DNA of 16,730 bases from RH-AL1 sp964243435 (lineage in GTDB: Bacteria > Pseudomonadota > Alphaproteobacteria > Rhizobiales > Beijerinckiaceae). A program made the translations under genes and the position numbers. Below, one piece after another: positions 1 to 6,454 of this stretch. The notes beneath the pieces are model-generated. The model did not search any database, was not told where the DNA came from, and was given only the letters and a program-made list of their open reading frames with translations. The stretch is taken from positions 1 to 16,730 of the forward strand of contig CAXTFM010000072.1 of assembly GCA_964243435.1 (NCBI GenBank), given 5' to 3'. The stretch's first letter is position 1. Every line of letters begins with the position of its first letter.

Positions 1-52
1 GAACAGGCGCGTACCCGTCAAGCCAAAGATACTCAAGCTTGTATTTCGTCAT
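1..52 (-). CDS. glnII: Glutamine synthetase type II (GlnII), N-terminal 17 codons only
   Basis: Read on the minus strand from the ATG at 52, the frame gives MTKYKLEYLWLDGYAPV and then runs off the left edge. This matches from memory the conserved start of the eukaryote-like glutamine synthetase II of rhizobia and relatives (MTKYKLEYIWLDGY, followed by PNLRGKT in the family). The enzyme joins ammonium to glutamate using ATP in the cytoplasm. No strong Shine-Dalgarno is visible before the ATG; a GGGG lies about 7-10 bases upstream. The sigma-54 promoter at 132-147 points into this gene, which fits the known NtrC/sigma-54 control of glnII in rhizobia. Only the start is present, so catalytic residues cannot be judged. 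The identification rests on 17 residues but the match is distinctive. Confidence 0.85.
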   Translation of the reverse strand, partial: MTKYKLEYLWLDGYAPV

Positions 53-131
53 GCGCGTGCCCCGTTCGAGAGCGCCGCATCCACCCGGCCCTGGGCCTCC
101 CGGACGCGACAAGAGAATTCGATCTCGACAG

Positions 132-147
132 AGCACGATTTATGCCA
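132..147 (-). promoter_or_regulatory. Sigma-54 (RpoN) -24/-12 promoter for glnII
   Basis: On the minus strand these bases read TGGCATAAATCGTGCT. Against the consensus TGGCAYR-N4-TTGCW there is one mismatch (G for the first T of TTGC). The invariant GG (-24) and GC (-12) are separated by the required 10 bases. Transcription would start near 121, leaving a leader of about 70 bases before the glnII ATG at 52. Known biology: glnII is a classic NtrC-activated sigma-54 gene. I looked for an NtrC site (TGCACC-N5-GGTGCA) upstream and found only a weak half-like site at about 153-168. Confidence 0.7.
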
Positions 148-287
148 GCGCCGCACCGAAAAGGCGGGCGACCGGCGCCCTCGACATCACATCACGTCGC
201 GCGGCATACGCTCTCGGACATGGAACAGCGCGGGGCGTGGCGACGCCATCCGACGCGGAGCGCGGGCGATCTCGATTTGGCCACAGC

Positions 288-348
288 ATGCAGCACGCAA
301 CGAAACCGCCGCACCTGGTGGGCGCGGCGGTTTCGTTGCGTGCTGTAT
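288..348 (-). terminator. Long perfect inverted repeat, probable porin terminator
   Basis: Bases 291-312 and 324-345 are perfect reverse complements (22 bp) around an 11-base loop. The stem can be lengthened by one G-T and two A-T pairs to 288-348. The inner part has the layout of an intrinsic terminator: the right arm is GCGGCGG followed by TTTCGTT, and the left arm begins AACGAAA, so the weak T-tract is itself paired. It starts about 50 bases past the porin stop codon and would fold in RNA from either strand. No continuous U-run follows, so it could instead be an RNA-stabilising 3' hairpin. It lies between porin and the glnII promoter and would insulate the two. Confidence 0.65.
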
Positions 349-393
349 CGCGAACCGGTTTGAACGGGCGCGGCCTAGCGGTCGGTTGCGGCG

Positions 394-1752
394 TCAGAAG
401 CCGATCACCACGTCCCCGCCGAAGGTGAACTGGTCGCGGCTGCCGGTGTTTCCGCCGCCGAGCAGGATGTTGTTGTTGTAGGCCTTGGCTCCGGCGAGCA
501 CGCGATCGTAGCGGATTTCCGGGCGCAGCAGCACCAGGGCGAAGGGCTTCGGCACGTCGGGCTTGATGGTCAGGCCAAGCGTGAGTTCGCCATAGGTCGT
601 GCCCTGGGTGGCGTTGTTGCCGAGGTTGGGCGCCACCAGCGTCGGCGCGATGAAGTTGGTGAAGCCACGCTCGGCCTTGACGAAGCCGGAGTTGTCCTGC
701 GGCGTCGACACGAAGAAGTTCTGGGTGTCGCGGTACGCTTCGGCGCGGAAATTCAGCGTGTAGATCTTGTTGAAGGTGTAGGCGAAGTATTGCGCGACGC
801 TGAACGCCTCCGCCTTGCCGAAACCGGTGCCGAACTCGTCGCGCACGTAGTTCAACTCGGTCACGGCGGTGAAGGCATCCGTCGCCTTGTAGGTGAAGAC
901 AACGTCGTTGTAGTAGCGCAGGTCGCGGTTGGCGCCGGTCGGGTCAGCGATGAAGTTCTGTTCGGGTCCGATATGCGACAGCGCGATCACCGTCAGCTTG
1001 TCGTTGAGCAGGTTGTTGAGCCCAAAGCCGACGAAGCCGGCGATCTGCCCGTTGGGATCGCCGCCGGGGAAGCCGATGGAAGTCTGGTTGCCGGTGTCGA
1101 CGCCGAGGTAGAAATCGAGCGTCGGGGTGACGTGCGTCGTCGAGATGAAGCCCGTGTGGTTGAAGGTGACGGAATAGTTGTAGGTGTAGCTGTGCGAATA
1201 GAATGGGTTGGTTGACGGGTCCAGCGTTTCAAAGCCCTGCGGCGAGGTGAACAGGCCGACCTTGAGGTCGACGCCGCCCGCCGTGAACACCGGCAGGTGG
1301 AACGCGCCGAAGGCCTGGAGCAGGTTGAGCTGGTCGCGCTGCGAGCCCATGAACTGGTCGCCGATGCCGAGGAAGTGGTTGAAGCGCATGTCGGAGCCGT
1401 ACAGCCCTTGCAGCGTGAAGCCGGCGGCGTAGCCCGTCGCCTTGGGATCGACGGGCTTGGTGATGGTCAGCAGGACCTGGTTGATCTGCGGCTCGTTGGC
1501 GTGGTCGGTGTAAAGCTGGCCGAAGTTGTAGCCCTGGCCGGTCGCGCCCTGGTTGGGGTTGAGCGAGTTGCCGAGAATGCCGGCCTCTCCCTGAACGTGG
1601 TACTCGATGCCGTCAAAGAAGCTGGGCAGCGCGGCGGGCACCGGCGGCTTGGCCGCGAGGTCTGCCGCCTGCGCGGTGCCGGCAACGGCGAGAAGCGCGG
1701 CTGCTGAAGCGCACGACGCGAGAATGTTGCGAAAACCGAGGCGCGCTGACAC
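394..1752 (-). CDS. Outer-membrane beta-barrel porin, BBP2-like (OmpL-like) family
   Basis: The 452-residue protein is a probable outer-membrane channel. I chose the GTG at 1752 because a typical signal peptide follows at once: basic start (residues 1-8), hydrophobic core with LAVAG, and a cut site after AQA at about residue 29. A GGGGA ribosome-site-like run lies about 9 bases upstream. The frame stays open for 65 more codons upstream, but those residues (many Cys and Arg) do not look like an export signal. The mature part alternates polar and aromatic residues in short strands with Gly/Asn turns, and it ends in Phe (DVVIGF), the C-terminal signature for BAM assembly. Recurrent phrases such as SPQGFETLDPSTNPFYSHSY fit BBP2-type porins as I know them. 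The substrate is unknown. It appears to be a single-gene unit. Confidence 0.85.
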   Translation of the reverse strand: MSARLGFRNILASCASAAALLAVAGTAQAADLAAKPPVPAALPSFFDGIEYHVQGEAGILGNSLNPNQGATGQGYNFGQLYTDHANEPQINQVLLTITKPVDPKATGYAAGFTLQGLYGSDMRFNHFLGIGDQFMGSQRDQLNLLQAFGAFHLPVFTAGGVDLKVGLFTSPQGFETLDPSTNPFYSHSYTYNYSVTFNHTGFISTTHVTPTLDFYLGVDTGNQTSIGFPGGDPNGQIAGFVGFGLNNLLNDKLTVIALSHIGPEQNFIADPTGANRDLRYYNDVVFTYKATDAFTAVTELNYVRDEFGTGFGKAEAFSVAQYFAYTFNKIYTLNFRAEAYRDTQNFFVSTPQDNSGFVKAERGFTNFIAPTLVAPNLGNNATQGTTYGELTLGLTIKPDVPKPFALVLLRPEIRYDRVLAGAKAYNNNILLGGGNTGSRDQFTFGGDVVIGF

Positions 1753-1782
1753 GATCCAAATTCCCCAATCATTTGTTGGAGA

Positions 1783-1810
1783 ATGGTACAGCCCGGCGGT
1801 TGCGCGACAA
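1783..1810 (-). promoter_or_regulatory. Possible sigma-70 promoter for the porin gene
   Basis: On the minus strand TTGTCG (1805-1810) and TACCAT (1783-1788) are 16 bases apart, giving a start near 1775 and a leader of about 23 bases before the GTG at 1752. Both boxes are only partial matches. A nearby AT-rich run (around 1840-1850) offers a competing site. Treat it as a weak prediction. Confidence 0.3.
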
Positions 1811-1987
1811 GTGCCGCCCGACCGTTCGTTTGGAACCGTTGTATTATTACGGCAAAGTGAACAGCAACGGCGCTTTCTGGCATTGATTTCGCCAATCCAG
1901 CGCTGCTTGCCGACAGGGCAGGATGCGTCGGCACGGCAAAGCGTCACGCACGATGGGCAACCGGCAGTTCTCAGACGCCGATCGTTC

Positions 1988-3337
1988 TCACGTGTTCATC
2001 GAATCAAAGAAGGCGGCGTTGCCCTTGGGCGTGTCGCGCAGCTTGCCGACCAGGAACTCGATGCCGTCCACCGTGCCCATCGGGTTGAGGATGCGGCGCA
2101 GCACGTACATCTTCTTGAGGATGTCGGCGGGCACCAGAAGCTCTTCCTTGCGGGTGCCGGAACGGGCGATGTCCATCGCCGGGTAGGTGCGCTTGTCCGA
2201 CACCTTGCGGTCGAGGATGATCTCGGAGTTGCCGGTACCCTTGAACTCCTCGAAGATCACCTCGTCCATGCGCGAGCCGGTCTCGATCAGCGCGGTGGCG
2301 ATGATGGTGAGGGAGCCGCCCTCCTCGATGTTGCGCGCGGCGCCGAAGAAGCGCTTGGGGCGTTGCAGGGCGTTGGCGTCGACGCCGCCCGTCAGCACCT
2401 TGCCCGAGGAGGGCACGGTGGTGTTGTAGGCGCGCCCGAGCCTGGTGATCGAGTCGAGCAGGATGATGACGTCGCGCCCGTGCTCGACAAGGCGCTTGGC
2501 CTTCTCGATCACCATCTCGGCGACGGCGACGTGGCGCGTCGCCGGCTCGTCAAAGGTCGAGGACACGACCTCGCCGCGAACGGAGCGCTGCATGTCGGTG
2601 ACCTCCTCCGGCCGCTCGTCGATGAGCAGCACGATGAGGTAGGCCGAGGGATGGTTGGCCGAGATCGATTGGGCGATGTTCTGCAACAGCACCGTCTTGC
2701 CGGTGCGCGGCGGCGCCACGATGAGGGCGCGCTGGCCGAAGCCGATGGGGGCGACGATGTCAATGACGCGGGGGCTGAGGTCCTTGCGCGTCGGGTCCTC
2801 GATTTCGAGCTTGAGGCGACGGTCGGGGTAAAGCGGCGTCAGGTTGTCGAAGTTGACCTTGTGCCTGACCTTCTCCGGCTCCTCGAAGTTGATGGTGTTG
2901 ACCTTGAGCAGCGCGAAGTAGCGCTCGCCCTCCTTGGGGGAGCGGATCAGTCCTTCCACCGTGTCACCGGTGCGCAGGCCGAAGCGGCGGATCTGCGAGG
3001 GGCTGACGTAGATGTCATCGGGGCCGGCGAGGTAGTTCGCATCGGCCGAGCGGAGGAAACCGAAGCCGTCCTGGAGCACCTCGACGACGCCCACGCCGAC
3101 GATCTCGATCTCGCGGCTCGCCAGCTGCTTGAGGATGGCGAACATCAGCTCCTGCTTGCGCATCGTCGAGGCGTTCTCGACCTCGTACTCCTCGGCAAAG
3201 GCGAGCAGTTCGACCGGCGTCTTGTTCTTCAGGTCGGCGAGCTTGATCTCTTTGGGGCCGGCGTGCGGCGGCGGCGGTGGATAGTCGGGCGGGAGCGTGA
3301 TGTCGTCGGAGACAACGTCTGTCATGGGCGTTGGCAT
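1988..3337 (-). CDS. rho: Transcription termination factor Rho
   Basis: Rho is a hexameric RNA-dependent ATPase that loads on nascent RNA and stops RNA polymerase. In this 449-residue protein the Rho N-terminal helical domain begins with IKLADLKNKTP (residues 31-41). An OB/cold-shock RNA-binding fold spans about 78-150 (GFGFLRSADANYL). The ATPase core has Walker A APPRTGKT (208-215), LLIDERPEE (237-245), Walker B VIILLD (290-295), the Q-loop around LTGGVDANALQRPKRFFGAARN and the R-loop GTGNSE (367-372). Compared with many Rhos it has about 28 extra residues at the start, including a run of five prolines (PPPPP). Starts at residue 1 (3337) and residue 5 (3325) are both possible, and neither has a clear ribosome site. 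It stands alone; mnmE and heme genes, which I remember as frequent rho neighbours in this group, are not beside it here. Confidence 0.97.
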   Translation of the reverse strand: MPTPMTDVVSDDITLPPDYPPPPPHAGPKEIKLADLKNKTPVELLAFAEEYEVENASTMRKQELMFAILKQLASREIEIVGVGVVEVLQDGFGFLRSADANYLAGPDDIYVSPSQIRRFGLRTGDTVEGLIRSPKEGERYFALLKVNTINFEEPEKVRHKVNFDNLTPLYPDRRLKLEIEDPTRKDLSPRVIDIVAPIGFGQRALIVAPPRTGKTVLLQNIAQSISANHPSAYLIVLLIDERPEEVTDMQRSVRGEVVSSTFDEPATRHVAVAEMVIEKAKRLVEHGRDVIILLDSITRLGRAYNTTVPSSGKVLTGGVDANALQRPKRFFGAARNIEEGGSLTIIATALIETGSRMDEVIFEEFKGTGNSEIILDRKVSDKRTYPAMDIARSGTRKEELLVPADILKKMYVLRRILNPMGTVDGIEFLVGKLRDTPKGNAAFFDSMNT

Positions 3338-3442
3338 GCTCGATGGAGGGGCCGGAAACAGCCGAAGTTCGGGATGTGAGCCGGGACGCCAGTTGCGCGG
3401 GGAGCGCGGCGTGCGGGCCTGACCGAACGGTGCAGCTCGAGT

Positions 3443-3471
3443 GTGTAAGCGGGACGCATTGATTTAGCAAG
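3443..3471 (-). promoter_or_regulatory. Possible sigma-70 promoter for rho
   Basis: On the minus strand TTGCTA (3466-3471) and TACACA (3443-3448) are separated by 17 bases in the rho/importer spacer. It would give a leader of roughly 100 bases before rho, which suits a gene commonly regulated by its own product through leader termination. Box matches are only moderate. Confidence 0.3.
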
Positions 3472-3561
3472 GCAACGATGGTCGGACGTGCGACGAGGGG
3501 GACCGGGGTGGCGGCGCGACCGCTTCCCACCCTGCGGCGACCCGACGCGAGGAGGACATCC

Positions 3562-3621
3562 ATGCCGCTCCCCCATCAACCCGCCGGACGGGTGCGCCGC
3601 GCGGGCGCGCCGGCGGCGTGA
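3562..3621 (+). CDS. Putative 19-codon leader ORF ahead of the importer ATPase
   Basis: An ATG at 3562 sits 6 bases after a perfect AGGAGG (3550-3555), the best ribosome site in this area. The frame runs 19 codons (MPLPHQPAGRVRRAGAPAA) to a TGA at 3619-3621. That stop overlaps the GTG start of the ATPase gene as GTGA (3618-3621). The ATPase start has no Shine-Dalgarno of its own, so ribosomes ending here could re-start on the ATPase. The same GTGA junction is used between the two permease genes downstream. The peptide has no recognised domain. Alternatives are chance, or that the true ATPase start lies here and a frameshift (real or from sequencing) separates it. Confidence 0.45.
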   Translation: MPLPHQPAGRVRRAGAPAA

Positions 3622-4700
3622 CAACCGGCGTGACGGCCGGCGCGCCGCTTGAACCGTCGACGGAACCGGCCGGGGCGCCGCTCGTCGCGGTTCGCGCCGT
3701 CACGTGCACCTTCGGGCAAGGCGCCGCCGCGGTCGCGGCGCTCGTCGCGGTGTCGTTGGAGGTCGCGGCGGGCGAGTTCTTCACCCTGCTCGGGCCGTCG
3801 GGCTGCGGGAAAACCACCCTGCTGCGCATCATTGCCGGCTTCGAGCACCCCGATGCGGCCCCGCCCACGCCCTGCGGCGACGTGCTCATCGACGGGCGCT
3901 CGGTGCTCGCCGACCCGCCGAACCGGCGGCCGGTCAACACCGTGTTCCAGTCCTACGCCCTGTTCCCGCACATGAGCGTCGCCGACAACATCGGCTTCGG
4001 CCTCGCCAACCGCGGCCTGCGCGGCGCGGCGCGGCGCGAGCGGGTCGCCGCCATGCTCCGCCTCGTCCAGCTCGACGGGATGGGCGCGCGGCGCCCGGCG
4101 GCGCTTTCGGGCGGCCAGCAGCAGCGCGTCGCGCTGGCCCGCGCGCTCGCCCCCGCCCCGCGGCTGCTGCTCCTCGACGAACCGCTGTCCGCGCTCGATC
4201 CCAAGCTGCGGCGCGGCATGCAGGTCGAGTTGAAGCGTATCCAGCGCGACACCGGCATCGCCTTCCTGCTGGTGACGCACGACCAGGAGGAGGCGCTGTC
4301 CCTGTCCGACCGCATCGCGGTGATGGAAGGCGGCCGCATCAGCCAGGTCGGCACGCCGGCCGACATCTTCGCGCATCCGCGGTCGCGCTTCGTCGCCGAG
4401 TTCATGGGCGCCAGCGTGCTGCCCGGCGCGCTCGTCGGCACCGCCGCGCGCCACGTCGCGGTACGGCCCGAGCACGTGGCGGTGCGCCGCGCGGGAACGG
4501 ACCGGCCGACGGCGGACACCCTGCACCTGCCGGCGCGGGTGGCCGGCACCGTCTTCGGCGGCGCGCGCACGAGCTGCACGCTGGTCCTCGACGGCGGCAC
4601 GCTCGGCGCCGAGCGCGACGACCTGCCGTCCGGGCTCGCGGCCGGCGACCTCGTGGTTTGCGCCATCCCGCGCGCGCGCATCATCGCGCTCGACGACTGA
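3618..4700 (+). CDS. ABC importer ATPase, polyamine type (PotA/PotG family)
   Basis: This 360-residue cytoplasmic subunit powers the importer encoded by the next three genes. It has Walker A GPSGCGKTT (59-67), Q-loop Q111 in VFQSYALFPHMSV, signature LSGGQQQR (163-170), Walker B LLLLDEP (183-189), D-loop SALD, and switch His221 in LLVTHDQEEA. A C-terminal TOBE-like domain (about 285-358, with HVAVRPEHV) is typical of the PotA/MalK/CysA class. A short extra loop (PPTPC, residues 82-86) interrupts the usual HPDAG segment. I took the GTG at 3618, whose GTGA overlaps the leader ORF stop; GTG at 3630 is another option. The first permease starts 10 bases after its stop. Confidence 0.93.
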   Translation: MTTGVTAGAPLEPSTEPAGAPLVAVRAVTCTFGQGAAAVAALVAVSLEVAAGEFFTLLGPSGCGKTTLLRIIAGFEHPDAAPPTPCGDVLIDGRSVLADPPNRRPVNTVFQSYALFPHMSVADNIGFGLANRGLRGAARRERVAAMLRLVQLDGMGARRPAALSGGQQQRVALARALAPAPRLLLLDEPLSALDPKLRRGMQVELKRIQRDTGIAFLLVTHDQEEALSLSDRIAVMEGGRISQVGTPADIFAHPRSRFVAEFMGASVLPGALVGTAARHVAVRPEHVAVRRAGTDRPTADTLHLPARVAGTVFGGARTSCTLVLDGGTLGAERDDLPSGLAAGDLVVCAIPRARIIALDD

Positions 4701-4710
4701 GGCGACGACG

Positions 4711-5580
4711 TTGAACCGGCGCCCCATCCTCCTCGCCGCCCCCGCGCTCGCCACCATCGTGCTGCTGATGGTGGCGCCGATGATGATCGCGGTCGGCTAC
4801 TCGCTGATGACGCCCTCGCCCTACGGCGGGGTCGAGCGCCCGTTCACCGCGGCCTCCTACGGGCGCATCCTTTACGACAGCGACCTCGACGGGCGGCTCG
4901 TGTTCGACCCGACGGTGCCGATCGTGGTGATGCGTTCGGTGCTCCAGGCGCTGGCCGCGACGCTCGTCTGCACCCTCGCCGGCCTGCCGCTCGCCTGGTG
5001 GATGGCGACGCGCCCGCCGCGCCTGCGCCGGATCCTGGTGCTGCTCGTCACCGTGCCGTTCTGGACCAACCTGCTGGTGCGGACCTACTGCTGGGTGCTG
5101 ATCCTGCGCGACAACGGCCTCGTCAACCAGGGCCTCGCCGCCCTGCACCTCACCGGCGGCCCGGTCACGCTGCTGTATTCGGACGGCGCGGTGCTGCTCG
5201 GCCTCGTCTACGCCAACCTGCCCTTCACCGTGCTGCCGATCTACGCCGCGTTGGAGAAGGTCGACCCGCGCCTCGTCGAAGCCGCCTACGACCTTTACGC
5301 CGGCCGCCTCACCGTGCTGCGCCGGCTGGTGTGGCCGCTGGCGCGCCCCGGCGTCGCCGCGGGGGCGCTGCTCGTCTTCGTGCCGGCGCTGGGCTCGTTC
5401 CTGGCGCCCGACATCCTCGGCGGCGGGCGCAAGCTGATGATCGGCACGCTGATCCAGCAGCAGTTCACCAGCGCGCGCGACTGGTCGTTCGGCGCCGCGC
5501 TCTCGACGCTGCTGATGGCGGCCGTCGTCGTCGCCCTCGCGCTGGGGGCGTGGCGGCGCGCGCGAACGGTGCTGCCGTGA
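4711..5580 (+). CDS. ABC importer permease 1, polyamine type (PotB/PotH family)
   Basis: The 289-residue inner-membrane protein has about six hydrophobic segments (near 8-30, 72-98, 107-131, 155-180, 213-234 and 264-280). The EAA loop that docks the ATPase is clear at about 190-209 (EAAYDLYAG, then LRRLVWPLARPG). The phrase FVPALGSFLAPDILGG is characteristic of PotB/PotH-type permeases. It starts at a rare TTG (4711), 10 bases after the ATPase stop, with only a weak GAGGCG upstream. No other in-frame start fits as well before the first membrane segment. Its stop overlaps the start of the next permease (GTGA at 5577-5580). It should form the channel heterodimer with that protein. Confidence 0.92.
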   Translation: MNRRPILLAAPALATIVLLMVAPMMIAVGYSLMTPSPYGGVERPFTAASYGRILYDSDLDGRLVFDPTVPIVVMRSVLQALAATLVCTLAGLPLAWWMATRPPRLRRILVLLVTVPFWTNLLVRTYCWVLILRDNGLVNQGLAALHLTGGPVTLLYSDGAVLLGLVYANLPFTVLPIYAALEKVDPRLVEAAYDLYAGRLTVLRRLVWPLARPGVAAGALLVFVPALGSFLAPDILGGGRKLMIGTLIQQQFTSARDWSFGAALSTLLMAAVVVALALGAWRRARTVLP

Positions 5581-6374
5581 GGAACGGGCGCTTCGATTGG
5601 CGGGCGATGCCGGAGATGCGTGCCCTCGGCCTCGTCGCGCTCGTCTTCCTCTACGCCCCGCTCGCGGTGCTGGTGGCCTACGCCTTCAACGCCAACCGCC
5701 TCGCCCTGGTCTGGACAGGGTTCAGCACGCAATGGTTCGCCCGCGCGCTCGCCAACGAGGACCTGCGGCGCACGGCGGTGAACAGCCTCCTCGTCGCCGG
5801 CGTCGCCACCCTGGTCTCGACGGCGCTCGCCCTGCCGGCGGCGCTCGCCTTCGAGCGCGGGCGCACCTTCGCCGGGCGCGCCGCCGGGGAGGCGCTCGTC
5901 GCCCTGCCCCTCGTCGCGCCCGAAATCGTCACCGCCATCGCCACGCTGGTTCTGTTCGAGGCGGTGGGGCTCCATGCCGGGCTCGGCAACGTGATGCTCG
6001 CCCACATCGTGTTCTGCATCCCCTTCGCCATGCTGCCGATGCGGGCGCGGCTGCGCGAAACCGGGCGGGTGCTGGAGGATGCGGCGCGCGACCTTTACGC
6101 AACGCCCGCGACGGTGTTCCGCCGGATCACCCTGCCCCTGCTCATGCCCGGCATCGTCGCCGGCGCGACGCTTGCCTTCGTGGTGTCGCTCGACGATTTC
6201 CTTATCACGCTGATGGTGGCGCCCGCCGGGGCGACGACCTTGCCCGTCTACCTCTACGGCATGCTGCGCCTCGGCGTGACGCCCGAGGCCAACGCGGCGG
6301 CGACGATCCTGCTCGGCGTGTCCGCCTGCGCCGTCATCCTCGCCTTTCTCGTCGCCGAACGCGGGCGGCGATGA
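5577..6374 (+). CDS. ABC importer permease 2, polyamine type (PotC/PotI family)
   Basis: This 265-residue inner-membrane protein is the second half of the channel. It has about six hydrophobic segments, an EAA-like ATPase-docking loop (EDAARDLYATP, then FRRITLPLLMPG, about 167-192) and the motif SLDDFLIT (204-211) that I associate with PotC/PotI permeases. The GTG at 5577 overlaps the stop of permease 1 (GTGA), pointing to translational coupling. An ATG at codon 11 (5607) is the alternative start. The same reading frame stays open far upstream inside permease 1, but that part is an Arg/Pro-rich shadow and is not included. The binding-protein gene follows after 80 bases. Confidence 0.92.
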   Translation: MRNGRFDWRAMPEMRALGLVALVFLYAPLAVLVAYAFNANRLALVWTGFSTQWFARALANEDLRRTAVNSLLVAGVATLVSTALALPAALAFERGRTFAGRAAGEALVALPLVAPEIVTAIATLVLFEAVGLHAGLGNVMLAHIVFCIPFAMLPMRARLRETGRVLEDAARDLYATPATVFRRITLPLLMPGIVAGATLAFVVSLDDFLITLMVAPAGATTLPVYLYGMLRLGVTPEANAAATILLGVSACAVILAFLVAERGRR

Positions 6375-6454
6375 GGGACGGGCGGCGGCGGGATGGACGC
6401 GCCCCGCCCCGTTCGGCATGATCGCCGCCATCCCCTCGCGAGGACCGACCTTCG

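Larger units (their letters stand above)
53..393. other. 341-base gene-free spacer between glnII and the porin gene
   Basis: No convincing coding frame lies here: the short frames are rich in Arg, Pro and Ser and start without ribosome sites. The stretch holds the sigma-54 promoter of glnII (132-147) and the large inverted repeat (288-348) that probably ends porin transcription. Between them (about 170-287) I see no further recognisable element. No tRNA-like fold was found. Confidence 0.6.

Noticed and set aside
60..90. GTTCGAGAG resembling a tRNA T-loop
   Set aside because: The flanking bases do not pair into a T-arm and there is no acceptor or anticodon arm around it.
153..168. Possible NtrC site (CGCACC-N5-GGCGGG) next to the sigma-54 promoter
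   Set aside because: Only one half matches the TGCACC-N5-GGTGCA consensus, and the site is too close to the promoter for a usual enhancer.
39..428. Plus-strand open frame of 129 codons in the glnII/porin spacer
   Set aside because: It has no ribosome site and an Arg/Pro/Ser-rich product. It reads across the inverted repeat and opposite the glnII start and porin end.
1607..3379. Plus-strand open frame of 590 codons across porin start and rho
   Set aside because: It is the antisense shadow of rho, which is certain on the minus strand; the product is Asp/Leu/Val/Arg-rich with no motif.
4998..5576. N-terminal extension of the permease 2 frame inside permease 1
   Set aside because: This part is Arg/Pro/Ala-rich and overlaps permease 1 entirely. 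The membrane protein begins at the GTGA junction (5577).
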